64,000 nucleotides of DNA from Eublepharis macularius (GCF_028583425.1 NC_072801.1:10188001-10252000); one strand, 5' to 3'. Positions 10,574 through 21,415 are shown, counted from the stretch's first letter. The notes: generated from the sequence alone by a model not told the origin. Translations and numbers: made by a program.

Positions 10574-10611
10574 TATGAATTAGGGGGGAAAGTCCATATG
10601 AATGTTTAAAT

Positions 10612-10815
10612 ATTATTTATTTATACTCCATTCTTCCCCCCAGCAGATGACCCAAAGCAACTTACAACACTGTTCTCCCCTCCTCCATTTATCCTCCCAG
10701 CCCCCACCCCCCTGTGGTTCTCTTTCAGCCTAACTGGCCCAAGGTCACCCCATGGGCTTCCTTGGCAGAGTGGAGATTCAGACCTGGGTCCCCTAGACCT
10801 GTGTCTCCTGGACAA
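10612..10815 (-). mobile_element. tRNA-headed SINE, reverse orientation
   Basis: The tail side (TTATTTATACTCCATTC) is left and the tRNA-like head (GGAGATTCAGACCTGGG) is right, as in the other reverse copies. Diverged. Confidence 0.6.
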
Positions 10816-11099
10816 TTTACAGTCCTAAATGCATTTACATGGAAGTGAAGTCACGCTGACTTCGACAGAACTTAAAGTTCCTCAGGGAATATTTGGAGGA
10901 GTTATACTCATCTTCTCTCACAGTCACCAGTAACACCCCAATCTTTTGGAATGCAGATGCTTATGAAACACAGGTTTATGCCCTCTCAAAACTTATACAA
11001 GCATTTCAGAATAGGTAGGTGGAAGAATAACTAATTGCCATCAAAGTGCCCCACCTGCCTGCTCCATTTCCATATCTGTCCTAAGCCATATGCTAAAAC

Positions 11100-11345
11100 T
11101 GCACCAAGCAAACAGACACAGCAAAGTCAAGTTATTCAGGATGCAAAATGCAAAACAACAAAAACCGTTTTCACCCTTGCTAAAAAGAGGAAGACCTAAA
11201 ACGAGATGGCTTGACTCAATAAAAGAAGCAACATCCTTCAGTTTGCAGGATCTGAGCAAGTCAGTTAATGATAGAACATTTGGAGGTCTTTCATTCATAG
11301 GGTCGCCATAGGTCAGAGGCGACTTGACAGCACATAATGCACACA
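11100..11345 (+). mobile_element. 3' fragment of a non-LTR retrotransposon (RTE-like)
   Basis: Plus-strand reading contains RGRPKTRWLDSIKEA followed by SKSVNDRTFGGLSFIG, a motif pair found near the C-terminus of RTE-type reverse-transcriptase proteins. The trailing GGTCGCCATAGGTCAGAGG fits the 3' end of the same group. 5'-truncated; the assignment to RTE rather than another clade is tentative. Confidence 0.55.
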
Positions 11346-12093
11346 CAACCCTTGTGTGGCTCAGGCATGCAAATAACCCCTTTCCCCCACCCATCCTCCC
11401 TCCAACATCAGCTTTCTCCAGATTCCCTTTCCCATCCACGCCAATCTCTCGAAATCTTCCCTCTCCTTACAGCCAAAAATTCCATCTCGGATCCTGCACA
11501 GCATCCTTTACCAACTGCCTGAATCTGAAGTGCGTTTTCCAAAAATAAACATGAAAAACAGCAAGCAAACGATAGAGTGGAGAGAACTATACGCCCGCTG
11601 GCCAAGAAGGAGTGCGTGGGATTGATGCCTTACCTTGCGGCAGGGGTCTGCAGAGTGTCCCAGAGCCTGTGACATGTGCTCAGGGCACCTGCCAGCGCAG
11701 TTCGCTGGCAGCTGGGACTCGCACAACTGCAGCGAGGACTCAGCCTGCTTGCTGCAGAGGGAAGAGGCAATTAACTTCTCTGAACAGTCTATTTCCAAAG
11801 GGGAAAAAAGAGACAGAGACTGCCAGGAAGACTGATGGGGGTTCGAACGGCTTGCTGACACCAGAACAAAAGCTCACACCATCTCCCTGCCTCGAGTGGA
11901 ATCGTCTCCTCCCTGCACCCCTTCCCCCAAAGTGGAACAATCCTCCTCGGAATCAAATCTTTTCTGCAGGCAAGAAGGATGCAAAGTTGAAGGAAAGAAA
12001 CAAAGTTGGAAATGCTGCTGGCCATCAGACAGGGCCCCAGACACCTTGTGTACCGGGAGCGGAAATGTATCATCTGCATGATGTAAAAAAAAA

Positions 12094-12228
<135 letters not shown>

Positions 12229-13049
12229 ACACACAATTGAACCGATTTTGGTGCATGCGAAATCAGTCACACCACCACCCCAAACTAAATCATCTCCCCC
12301 TTACCTACTAGGGCCAGCCCTGTGCAAACCTGATGACTCTCATTTTCCAGAGAAAGAAAAGTGCTTATATAGCACAGCCCTTTGCTGGGCCCCACTGCTA
12401 CTGCTCCCCACTTCCATTTCTTTTGCAAGCGATATGCCAGAATTCTTTTTCTTGGCTTCCTCCGACAATTTCCTGCCAGGTGCTAAAAATCTGCAGCTCA
12501 CACTTAAGCAGAATACAGAATGTAGAAAACGGAGGGTCTCCCTTTCCCTTTAGAACCAGAAGGGAGGCTGTTCCGTCAACACAACAACAGAGTCTTTTTC
12601 AAGCAAAAAAAAAAAAGCAAGCCTCCAAGTCAGCTGTTTCAAGGGTCCTGCTATTAGATCCCTAGCAAGCAACCTGCCTTATTTGGTGAGGAACCGTTGC
12701 AGGGTTCTGGAATACATTTTTTGTTTGTTTTAAATCTATCCTCCTTTTGCTGGGAAAATTAAAGAGGTGCCCTGTGGAGGGGAGAGGTTGTTCCAACTGT
12801 TTACATGCCTCAGGATCAGAACTGAGAAGTGGACAAACAAGTGCTAACACAGTGACCCACAGCCATTTCGGGCCAAGCTGGCAGTACAAATGCAAAGCTT
12901 CTCTTGGCTGCAGGGGGAAATTAGTTGCCCCCTGCATAGCATGCAAAACTCTGCAGCAGCATGTGGGGACTAAATTTGGACGCCCTTGGGCTTAGGTGTC
13001 ATACGTACACCATCCTAAGCAATGCTGTTTTCCTGCACTGGATGCTTTC

Positions 13050-13378
13050 TAAGAGTAAAACAGTAGCATCTTTAAGACTAACCAACTTTATTGTAGCATG
13101 AGCTTTCGAGAACCACAGCTCTCTTCATCAGATGCATGATAGTAAAGAGTCCGGTAGCACCTTTAAGACTAACCAACTTTATTGTAGCATGAGCTTTTGA
13201 GAACCACAGCTCTCTACATCAGAAGCATCTGATGAAGAGAGCTGTGGTTCTTGAAAGCTGACGATGCATCTGATGAGAGCTGTGGTTCTCGAAAGCTTAT
13301 GCTACAATAGTCTTCAAGGTGCTACTGGACTCCTTACTATTTTGCAACTACAGACTAACACAGCTAACTCCTCTGGAT
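13050..13378. repeat. Hammerhead-type palindromic repeat, rearranged
   Basis: Contains two reverse arms (CAACTTTATTGTAGCATGAG, at about 13080 and 13170) and two forward arms (CTGATGA cores at 13229 and about 13270). A family member has therefore been duplicated or nested. It ends with CAGACTAACACAGCTAACTC at about 13375. Confidence 0.8.
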
Positions 13379-13654
13379 TTCTGAGAGTAGAAAACATATC
13401 TGTTTGCCACCAGCCAAGCTTCCGTATACAAAAAGAAGAGAACAGCAGACAGGCCAAGGCAGTGCGAGGCTCCTTCAGAAACACAAGAACCATCAGAGCA
13501 GTAACTGGTCCCATGTGGCCTAGAAGTAGGTGGCAATTCTGTTACGGCAGGGGCTCAACCCCGTGAGGTGACAGAAGGTGACAACCTCCTCCTAAAAGCA
13601 GGAAAAGGAGGACTAGGGAGAGTTACCACATCTCCTCCTTTGCCCCCATGTGAA

Positions 13655-13794
13655 GCTGGTCGAAGAAGGTCAGCATTGTCTGCTCTGACTGGCAGCAGCT
13701 CTCTACAGGCTCAGCTCAGACCTGATCCTTTTAACAGGAGATGAATCTGGGACCTTCTGGGAGCAAGGGCAGAGACTCTCCCACCAGTGAGCAA
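13655..13794 (-). mobile_element. tRNA-type SINE, partial copy
   Basis: Shares GGTCAGCATTGTCTGCTCTG, CCTGATCCTTTTAACAGGAG and a degraded tRNA-like end with the next copy, so the two lie in tandem. Confidence 0.6.
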
Positions 13795-14005
13795 CAGTCA
13801 CTCCCTAAGCGAAACTGCCTTACATGGAGCCAGAGCCTTTGGTCTATCAAGGTCAGTATTGTCTGCTCTGACCGGCAGCAGCTCCCCATCTGAGGCCTTT
13901 CCCATCCCCTCCCTACCTGATCCTTTTAACTGGAGATGCTGGGGACTGAACCTGGGACCTTCTGCATACTAAGCAGATGCTCTACCACTGAGCCACAGTT
14001 CCTTC
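13795..14005 (-). mobile_element. tRNA-type SINE, reverse orientation
   Basis: The reverse complement starts GGAACTGTGGCTCAGTGG, with TAGAGCATCTGCTTAG and the B-box-like GGTTCAGTCCCC, and so resembles a tRNA gene. The long non-tRNA body shows it is a SINE and not a functional tRNA. Confidence 0.75.
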
Positions 14006-14159
14006 CTTGTGTTCACGCCCCCCCCCCCATTCATTCCCAGGAGCTTGGCTCCTTTACAGCATCCCCCCCCCCACAGGACATGGAAGACAACAGGCATAGC
14101 CAATGTACTGTGTGCCTCATGGACAAGCACGACTGCCCGCTTACACTGCAGCTGTGGTT

Positions 14160-14335
14160 GGCCCCACAAGGTAGAATAAAGCAGAAGTCCAGCAGCATCT
14201 GAAAGACTTAACAGCAATATTAAAATACAAGCTTTTATCAATCACAGCCCACTTCTTCAGGTAAGAGATCCTCCATCCATCTGAAGAAGTGTGCTGTGAC
14301 CCACGTTTTGCTACAGTAAACTAGCATGGCTACCC
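14160..14335. repeat. Diverged hammerhead-type palindromic repeat
   Basis: Arms around AAGCTTTTATCAATCACAG and CATCTGAAGAAGTGTGCTG keep the family layout but are worn. The outer end TAAACTAGCATGGCTACCCC corresponds to the TAACACGGCTAAC end of other copies. Confidence 0.6.
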
Positions 14336-14601
14336 CTTTGCCATGCACAAGGGGCAGAGCCAATTGACAAGGGGGCCCAGCTTTGAGTTTGGCAGCCACT
14401 GGCATGAATGTGGCCAAATGAAGAGAAATATATCTTGGATGTGAGTATTGTGTATATCTGCACTTACTGTTGCCTAATGCAGTGCGGACTTTCTTTCCTA
14501 ATTCTCTGAATCCTTAAATCCAGAGGAGTTAGCCGTGGTAGTCTGTAGTAGCAAAATCAAAAAGAGTCCAGTAGCACCTTTAAGACTAACCAACTTTATT
14601 G

Positions 14602-14639
14602 TAGCACAAGCTTTCGAGAATCACAGCTCTCTTCATCAG
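14602..14639 (-). ncRNA. Candidate hammerhead ribozyme core
   Basis: Reads CTGATGA, one extra A, a GAGAGC/ATTCTC stem with a UGUG loop, then GAAA. A three-pair stem III (AGC/GCT, loop TTGT) follows, and A is at the cleavage position. No convincing stem I is adjacent, so activity is doubtful. Confidence 0.4.
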
Positions 14640-14850
14640 ATGCATGGAGGGCAAGAAGAAACTGGTCAGATATAGAGGAGGAGAGGGGAGGGAGGAGTAG
14701 ATGCAAACAGTAGCTTCTGATATGGAGATCAGTTTGCTTCTGTTAAGGAAGTCAGTTCTGATCTCCATATCAGAAGCTACTGTTTGCATCTACTCCTCTC
14801 TCCCCTCTCCACCTATATATCTGACCAGTTTCTTCTTGCCCTCCATGCAT

Positions 14851-14888
14851 CTGACGAAGAGAGCTGTGATTCTCGAAAGCTTGTGCTA
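14851..14888 (+). ncRNA. Candidate hammerhead ribozyme core
   Basis: Reads CTGACGA, one extra A, stem II, GAAA, and stem III AGC/GCT with loop TTGT. It is the mirror arm of 14602-14639. Stem I partners are not evident within the monomer. Confidence 0.4.
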
Positions 14889-15415
14889 CAATAAAGTTGG
14901 TTAGTCTTAAAGGTGCTACTGGACTCTTTTTGATTTTGAATCCTTAAAAAAACCCATTCACTCATTTGCAAAGAGAAAACCTGTCATAGGACAGGTTTCA
15001 GAGGCCTCCAAATTTCCATTTTTCCCTGTTAGAAAAAAGTCCATGTTTTTAAAGTCCACTCATGGAGAAAGAAGGGCTTTCCTCGAATTCTCTCGATTCT
15101 TCCACCCCTGGAGTTCATATGACAAGCTGCTATAGAGTGCCATTGACACAGTATAGGAATGGACTTTTTCCTGAAAAAGAAAACGGCCTGGAAAGGCCCT
15201 GAGCGTTAGCATGTCAGAACAGCAAGGTAGAATGTGGTGAGTAGGACAAGAGGAGCTGATCTGACATGAATGGACAGCTCAGCTGCCAAGTTATTCCTGG
15301 CAAGTGGCAGGAATGAGGCCTGGGAGGAGGAATGCGTGCCGCAAAGTAAGCGGACTTCAGGGCTGATGAAGCAGAAATCAGGCCAAATGCAGCCGAAGGA
15401 CCACGGCTGCCTTCG

Positions 15416-15440
15416 TTACACACACACACACACACACAAC
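15416..15440. repeat. (CA)n microsatellite
   Basis: About twelve CA units. Confidence 0.95.
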
Positions 15441-15639
15441 TCTGCACATCCACCAGGCCAAACTTAGCTCTGTGTTAACCCAACAGAGGGGAATTGCTTC
15501 CATTTCTCCTGGTTTACAGCTACCAAGAGCACGGTGACCTATTTAAGCAAATCTTGAGTGACTGATAAGGACTGGAGGAGCTGTATTTAGTATCAGGGTC
15601 ATCCCTTGACCAACAGCCCTTGCCTGTACAATACGCCAT

Positions 15640-15720
15640 GTTGGGGGAGGGGCTGTGGCCCAGTGGAAGAGACTCTGGTTGGCAAGCAGAAGGCCCCAGG
15701 TTCGATCCCCGACATTTGCA
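15640..15720 (+). mobile_element. tRNA-type SINE head
   Basis: GGCTGTGGCCCAGTGGAAG and CCAGGTTCGATCCCC form tRNA-like A and B boxes. It is cut off where a half MITE begins. Confidence 0.65.
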
Positions 15721-15831
15721 ACTCAACTCCCTTCTGTCTGGAGATCAGCGGGCGGGGCCACCAGCCATGTGACCATTTTCAAGAGGTTCCGGAACTCCGT
15801 TCCACCACGTTCCAGCTGAAAAAAAGCCCTG
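15721..15831. mobile_element. CAGGGC-family MITE, one arm only
   Basis: Single arm from ACTCCCTTCTGTCTGGAG to the end GAAAAAAAGCCCTG. The other arm is missing, and a SINE head abuts the break. Confidence 0.8.
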
Positions 15832-16260
15832 GGTGCCACTATCTTTTATTTTAGCTATATATAGTAATATTTTGACAGCATTCTGGAATTGACTTACACC
15901 ACTATGTTTATTTCTATTTTTAATTTCAGGTTCCATATTTAAACTACCTGGCCTGAACCAGCAACGTTTTATGTTTATGAGCCATAATTTTTGTGTGTGT
16001 AATAACAAATTAGACCACTGAAGAAGGCCCAGAGGGCTGAAACGCGTTTGGTCTCTGTATACGTGCAATCAGTTTTGTGACTTGGTTCTTTCATATGTGC
16101 CAACAACTTTGTGACTCTGTGTAACTGATGTTACTACGTTTCTAGGTTTTTAACTTTGTTCCATGGTTTTTAATTGTTTATGCACTGTGCAATTAATAAT
16201 TATATTGTTGGCTGTTGTGGGTTTTCCGGGCTGTATTGCCGTGGTCTTGGCATTGTAGTT

Positions 16261-16301
16261 CCTGACGTTTCGCCAGCAGCTGTGGCTGGCATCTTCAGAG
16301 G
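16261..16301 (-). ncRNA. Hammerhead ribozyme motif of the Penelope-like element
   Basis: Minus strand: stem I CCT/AGG, core CTGAAGA, one extra T, a perfect 6-bp stem II (GCCAGC/GCTGGC), GAAAC, then GTC with predicted cleavage before AGG. Stem III is only A-U and C-G with no loop. Small hammerheads of this kind, described from Penelope-like elements, act as dimers. Confidence 0.75.
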
Positions 16302-16908
16302 TGTAGCACCAAAAGACAGAGATCTCTCAGTGTCACAGTGTGGAAAAGATGTAGGTCATTTGTATCTACTCAGGAGGGGTGGGGTTGAGCTGAGTCATCC
16401 TGTAAGAGTTTCCCAGGGTGTGGAATGCTAATGGTGGGAGGCTTCACTGTATCCTGAGGAGGTTCTTTTGCATATGGATTGGTACTTGATGTGCTAATCT
16501 TCTCTGCAGGGCTATTGTCGGGGATAGAATGTTTTGTTAGCCTGGTGTTTTTCAGAACTGGAAACCATGCTCTGTTCATTCTTAAGGTTTCTTCTTTCCT
16601 GTTGAAGTTTTGCTTATGCTTGTGAATTTCAATGGCTTCCCTGTGCAGTCTGACAAAGTAGTTGGAAGTGTTGTCCAGTATTTTGGTGTCCTGGAATAAG
16701 ATACTGTGCCCTGTTTGAGTTAGGCTATGTTCAGCCACTGCTGATTTTTCAAACTGAAAATATGCAAAAGAACCTCCATTAGCATTCCACACCCTGGGAA
16801 ACTCTTACAGGATGACTCAGCTCAACCCCACCCCTCCTGAGTAGATACAAATGACCTACATCTTTTCCACACTGTGACACTGAGAGATCTCTGTCTTTTG
16901 GTGCTACA

Positions 16909-16949
16909 CCTCTGAAGATGCCAGCCACAGCTGCTGGCGAAACGTCAGG
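16909..16949 (+). ncRNA. Hammerhead ribozyme motif, inverted copy
   Basis: Same 41 bases as the motif at 16261-16301 on the opposite strand, in the inverted flank. All core residues and the stem II pairs are intact. Predicted cleavage is after C16946. Confidence 0.75.
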
Positions 16950-17203
16950 AACTACAATGCCAAGACCACGGCAATACAGCCCGGAAAACCCACAACAGCC
17001 ATCGTTCTCCGGCCGTGAAAGCCTTCGACAATACAATAATTATATTTCTTTTATATTTTATATTTTCTTGGTCACTCAACCTTGTTGGTTCCTGATTCAG
17101 TATAAGACAGATTCATGTGTCTTTCATACATTCCATAAATTGTTTTCCAGATCCCTTTTGTGTTTCAATGTCCCTCGTACAACTCTTCATTTCAAGAGAA
17201 CCA

Positions 17204-17245
17204 GTGTTGTGGTACAGGGGTTAGAATGTCGGACTAGGAAATAGG
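17204..17245 (+). mobile_element. tRNA-type SINE head fragment
   Basis: CAGTGTTGTGGTACAGGGG and TAGAATGTCGGACTAGG match the reverse of the head seen at 2870-2915. Nothing recognised follows up to about 18090. Confidence 0.45.
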
Positions 17246-18099
17246 CAGTCTCCTAATTAGCTGAGGGAATTAGCTTTAAAGGAGACAAGAGAGAGAAGGT
17301 AACTGGAATTCTCCACCTATGTTTACAGGGATTATTCTCTTAGAGAACTCTCAAATAAATCAGGCAGATATCCAACCAGAAGGGTTTTTTCTTAAAGGAA
17401 AAATAAAAAGGGCAAACGTACAAATACCACACACAGCATGCATACAAAGGTAACTAAGAAAATCAGGGCGGAAAGGGGGGGAAGCAGTTTCAGGGAGGGC
17501 GATAGTTACCAGTCACGAACATAGATGTCCATAAAAACAGCAGCAAAACAACCAGTGTTTCATGATGAAGAGAAGAAGCCCAAATGGATGTGGGGGTGCA
17601 TAGTGGACGCCAAGACATGTAAACACTCACTGGTGGCTAGGGAGCCCAATTATAGGGTAAAATGCTCCTTGGGGCAGGGTGACATCTTTGCTCCAAAAAC
17701 AATACTTAATGGGTTGTCTGCAGGTTGGATAAAACGTTAGGAGAGGTTTGATGGGTCCTAGCTGAGGTAGACTATAGGTGAAAAAGTGCTCGATGACCCT
17801 TTGAACACCAGACAGGAAAAGCTACCAGGTTTACTGAATAGCTTTGATGAAGGTAAGTGCGCGCAGGGAAGTGAGATCAGGCGTTGATAAGTCAGGAGTT
17901 TCCTTGGAAACTCATTGTCCTAAGTTATGCATCTCTCTCTGGGGCGTGGAGGGGCCTCAGTCAGTCAGCTGTTCGGACTCACACTATGGTAATTTTCCAG
18001 GCTCCAACCAGCTGGCATCTGCTCTGGACCGGGCAGTGCCCTGGACTGTGATATATGGGAAAGAGTGTTTATGAAATTCCATCCATAAACTGCCCTCTT

Positions 18100-18225
18100 A
18101 GCATGAGGAAGAGTCTGACTGCTAACAGGATCTGGCAGACCCAAGTTCAAACCCTCCACTCTGCTGTAGAAGCTTGCTGGGTGATCTCTGGCAAGTCGCA
18201 TACACAGCATAACCTATTCCACAGG
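18100..18225 (+). mobile_element. tRNA-type SINE, worn
   Basis: Contains CAGACCCAAGTTCAAACCC (B-box-like) and GCTTGCTGGGTGATCTCTGG, the standard order of the local SINEs. Confidence 0.5.
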
Positions 18226-18232
18226 AGACAGA

Positions 18233-18385
18233 CCAAGATGGGTAGCTGTGTTAGTCTGTCTGCAGTAGCAGGAAAGAGCAAGAGACCCGTAGCACCTATA
18301 AGACTAACAAAATTAGTGGTAGGGTATGAGCTCTCATGAGTCACAGCTCACTTCTTCAGATACAGCTGGAATGTGAGTCCATCTG
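18233..18385 (-). repeat. Second hammerhead-like repeat family
   Basis: The outer end AGATGGGTAGCTGTGTTAG is followed by GTAGCACCTATAAGACTAAC. Minus strand gives CTGAAGA, extra A, and a GTGAGC/GACTCAT stem, but GAGA instead of GAAA, so this copy is probably inactive. A related palindrome is at 46055-46283. Confidence 0.6.
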
Positions 18386-18554
18386 TCCTTATATCTTGGA
18401 GTGATTTCAGAAGCAGAATGACAATAGCAGGCTTGACTGGATAGGGTGGGGTATGCAGAGGGGTAGTGGGTGTGGAGAAATCAGCATTAATAATGAGACA
18501 GGAAGCCTAGGTCTCGATTCAATCCAGGTGGATGCATTGTCTTGAATTGCAACT

Positions 18555-18775
18555 GATAATGAAGCTCAAGGGGAGCCCTTGGGGAGGCGAAGATGAAATT
18601 AACAAACCCTCTCAGGAGCAATCTCTGCCTGCTCTGTTTTTTTTAAGTACCCTCCTATAGAGAGGTGAAATTGAGAGAGCCTTTGGCTCTGTCTTTAAAC
18701 TATGCTTCCCGGCTAACATTGCGTCTCCTTACTCTTGAGCATCCCTGTGTAAGATGTCTCATGTAGAGAGACTCA
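18555..18775. mobile_element. Half of an AGTCTCTCTACAC-family MITE
   Basis: CCCTTGGGGAGGCGAAGATG, CTATGCTTCCCGGCTAACAT and GATGTCTCATGTAGAGAGACT match one arm of the element at 58955-59604. The left end is lost. Confidence 0.7.
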
Positions 18776-19016
18776 AAGTGTAGCAAGAATCAACTAACAA
18801 TTTTATACGCTTTATGGAGATATTTCAAATACAGATATCCTTGCTTGGTGTTTGAAGTTATAAGGTAATCTGAGAATGGGTGCTCTTTGAAGCAGGACAC
18901 ATAGTTATTGTTAGAAGATGGCTCTGAAACTCTATAAATATAAGAAGCTGAATCGATCAAGAGCTTCTTCCTAGAAGGGGCTCCTTGCCTCTGACCTGTT
19001 TATCTTTGGGTAAGAT

Positions 19017-19433
19017 CAGGGCTTTTTTTCAGCAGGAATGTGGGGGAACGGAGTTCCAGAACCTCTTGAAAATGGTCACATGGCTGGTGGCCCCGCCCCC
19101 TGATCTCCAGACAGAGGGGAGTTGAGATTGTCCTCCGCGCCGCTGAGCGGCGTGGAGGGCAATCTCAACTCCCCTCTGTCTGGAGATCAGGGGGCGGGGC
19201 CACCAGCCATGTGACCATTTTCTCCGAGGGCAACCCACTGAGTTCCACCCCCTCTTTCCCCAGAAAAAAAGCCCTGAAAGGGTCTTTTCCCTCGTGGCAC
19301 CTCAACTGGGGAACTCCCTTCCCACAATTCTTCAGCCAGAGCCATGATTCCGATGGCCTTTTAACATGTGACCATTTTCTCCAAGGGCAACCCACTGAGT
19401 TCCACTACCTCTTTTCCCAGAAAAAAAGCCCTG
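19017..19433. mobile_element. Composite CAGGGC-family MITE with captured DNA
   Basis: A perfect 8-bp duplication (GGTAAGAT at 19009-19016 and 19434-19441) bounds the whole 417 bp. Inside, a complete palindromic MITE ends at 19276. It is followed by about 90 bp of unrelated sequence (from AAAGGGTCTTTTCCC) and then a second copy of the right end. The unit therefore moved as a MITE plus neighbouring DNA plus an extra end. Confidence 0.85.
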
Positions 19434-19441
19434 GGTAAGAT

Positions 19442-21108
19442 ACTTTTTGGGACTCGTCTAATTGGTCTCCTTTAATGATCTATGCAGTTGTTATAATGAC
19501 AATATGATTTTTTTTAATTGGGTCAATATAAGGAATGCTGCATAATCATGTTTTATTAATAAAGGCTTAGAATGGAAGCAGAGACTCTGTAATAGCATTA
19601 ATTCTGTACTATACCTAGCAATGAACCTAAAACATTATCTGTGACATATCTGTTGCCAGGAGTTAAATGATCTGAATTGGTCTGACCAGAGTCACCCAGA
19701 ACAGCAAGAATATTTGCGTCTGCCACCAACCCCATCCTAGGTGCCAGTCTAACTATTTCCAAGCATCTGTACCTGGGTTGAAAACTCAGGTCAGGCAAAA
19801 CCCATCACATGTTCATTCCCCCAACTTTATGTATTGCACAAATTGCAGATACGCGTGCCTGATTTGGACACCGAAATTCTAAGTGAGGTACAATCCTCAA
19901 AATACTGGCGGAAAGATAAGCCAGAGAAAGTTGGGCTAGATGGGGTTGGACTAGATGATCCCAGAGGTCCCTTCCAACCCTGTGAGTTACTCCAGTTTAA
20001 GCCCATTGGTTTCAATGGGCTTAGATGGGAGGACCTCTGCTCAGGATTTCATTGTAAGTCTGATGAAGATGCTCAGCTGGCATGCCAGTTGGAAGGCAGA
20101 CAGGCACAACACTGCCTTGTATAGGAAGAAATTTGGAAAAAAAATCTGATCTGACAAAACTGCTCAGCGGAGACTAGATATCTATTGTGTGGCTTACAGT
20201 AAATCCTAAGCATGAAGTTGATTTCAATTGGCTCAGACTGGAGTAAGTCTTCTTAGGATTGAATTGTTAGCTTGTGTTCAGTTTCTAGTTAGGGTTGCTG
20301 CATGTCAAGTCCCCTCCAGCCTCGTTGCCTAAGAAAGGCCACAGAGGGCTGGCTCACAAAATCTCAAACTTGGTCTTGCTGGTCTAGTAAAACTTGGCTG
20401 AAGGACGGCTGGATAGGAAATGCTAGAGAAAAGGTGAAAACTCATTTGAACGTTCACTCTCACGCTCTCATGCCGACGGAGGAACCAATGTTCAGTTTCC
20501 TTATCTAGAGGAAAGGAAGCTTCTGTATTTACTCTGCAACGCAGAACCAGCTACGGAAAAAAGACCCACAAGTTTTTATGCTAGATAGAGCTCCCATCGC
20601 AGGCACCATTAATGCTCTCTCGGCCACGCTGGAAAGATAAACACAGAACTCTTCCTGAACATAACAGAGTCCCTTCTGTACCTTGTTTTGTTAGAGCCCC
20701 TTCCTTTCCACTAGCCCAAAACACTGGTACAGCTAGCATCACGTGAAGGCAGAGGGCTTTCAGACGTACACGATGCCAGCCCAACCAATGATAGACGAAG
20801 CCCACCACAACTACAATGGTGCCATTTTCCTACTGGCAGCCCTCATGGGTGCAATTTTCCTTGCATTTTTAAATGCAGAAACTGTGATTGCTGCAGGGCA
20901 ATAATGATGTATCCGCCCTTCCCAGAAACAAACAAAAAGGGCTGGGGGCAGTGCATTACTACGGCAGTCACGACAACCACACTGCCAAAACCCGACATGA
21001 AGTTGCTGCAGAGCTCTTGAAAAAAGGAAAACTCAGGATAAAAGATGGAAGAAAGTGTGCAGGGAAGCTCTATCACCAATGCACGGATTTGCAACGACAA
21101 TGAAAGGA
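19442..21108. other. RADIL intron, mostly unrecognised, with a CR1-like tail
   Basis: TTGGACTAGATGATCCCAGA and GGTCCCTTCCAACCCTGTGA at about 19940-19990 resemble the 3' region of CR1 LINEs. A short inverted repeat, AAGCCCATTGG/CAATGGGCTTA, is at about 19998-20022. Nothing else is supported. Confidence 0.45.
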
Positions 21109-21116
21109 ACGTGCAC

Positions 21117-21335
21117 TAGGGTTGCCAGCCTCCAGGTGGTGGCTGGAGATCTCCCGGAATTACAACTGATCTCCAGGTGACAGAGATCTGTTCACCTGGA
21201 GAAAATGGCTGCTTTGGAGGGTGGACTTTATGGCATTATACCATTCTGAGGCCCCTCCCCTCCCCAAACTCCACCCGCTCCCGGCTCCACTCCCCAAATC
21301 TCCAGGAATTTCCCAGCATGGACTTGGCAACCCTA
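21117..21335. mobile_element. TAGGGTTGCCAG-family MITE (hAT-like)
   Basis: Ends TAGGGTTGCCAG and CTTGGCAACCCTA, with an 8-bp duplication ACGTGCAC / ACATGCAC. Related copies are at 41352-41574, 36950-37520 and, split, at about 49667-50262. Confidence 0.82.
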
Positions 21336-21415
21336 ACATGCACAATCCTCACCGTGTCGAAGTAGCCACATTGACGACTCTGAATTTGCTGAACATCTGA
21401 CTTTGAGCAGAAGTT

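Larger units (their letters stand above)
14519..14936. mobile_element. Hammerhead-type palindromic retroelement with 12-bp TSD
   Basis: Two arms of nearly 200 bases each are inverted copies around a spacer near 14730-14760, so the transcript would fold as one long hairpin. The outer ends begin CCAGAGGAGTTAGCCGTGG. A perfect 12-bp duplication (TGAATCCTTAAA at 14507-14518 and 14937-14948) flanks it. Duplication length and inverted-arm layout match the Penelope-like insertion at 16207-17034. No coding sequence. Confidence 0.8.
16207..17034 (-). mobile_element. Penelope-like element, 5'-truncated with inverted flank
   Basis: The insertion is bounded by a perfect 12-bp duplication (AATAATTATATT at 16195-16206 and 17035-17046). 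The middle part (about 16440-16775, minus strand) codes the C-terminal end of a Penelope-like protein, the region around the GIY-YIG endonuclease: SAVAEHSLTQTGHSILF, LHREAIEIHKHKQNFNR, MNRAWFPVLKN. The two ends, 16208-16435 and about 16776-17012, are inverted copies of each other starting TGTTGTGGGTTTTCCGGGC. Such inverted terminal segments are usual for Penelope-like elements. The reverse-transcriptase part is absent, so this copy cannot move by itself. It lies in the large RADIL intron in sense with the gene. Confidence 0.88.

Noticed and set aside
13795..14005. A tRNA gene
   Set aside because: Has A- and B-box-like motifs but no tRNA cloverleaf; the body and tail are those of a SINE.
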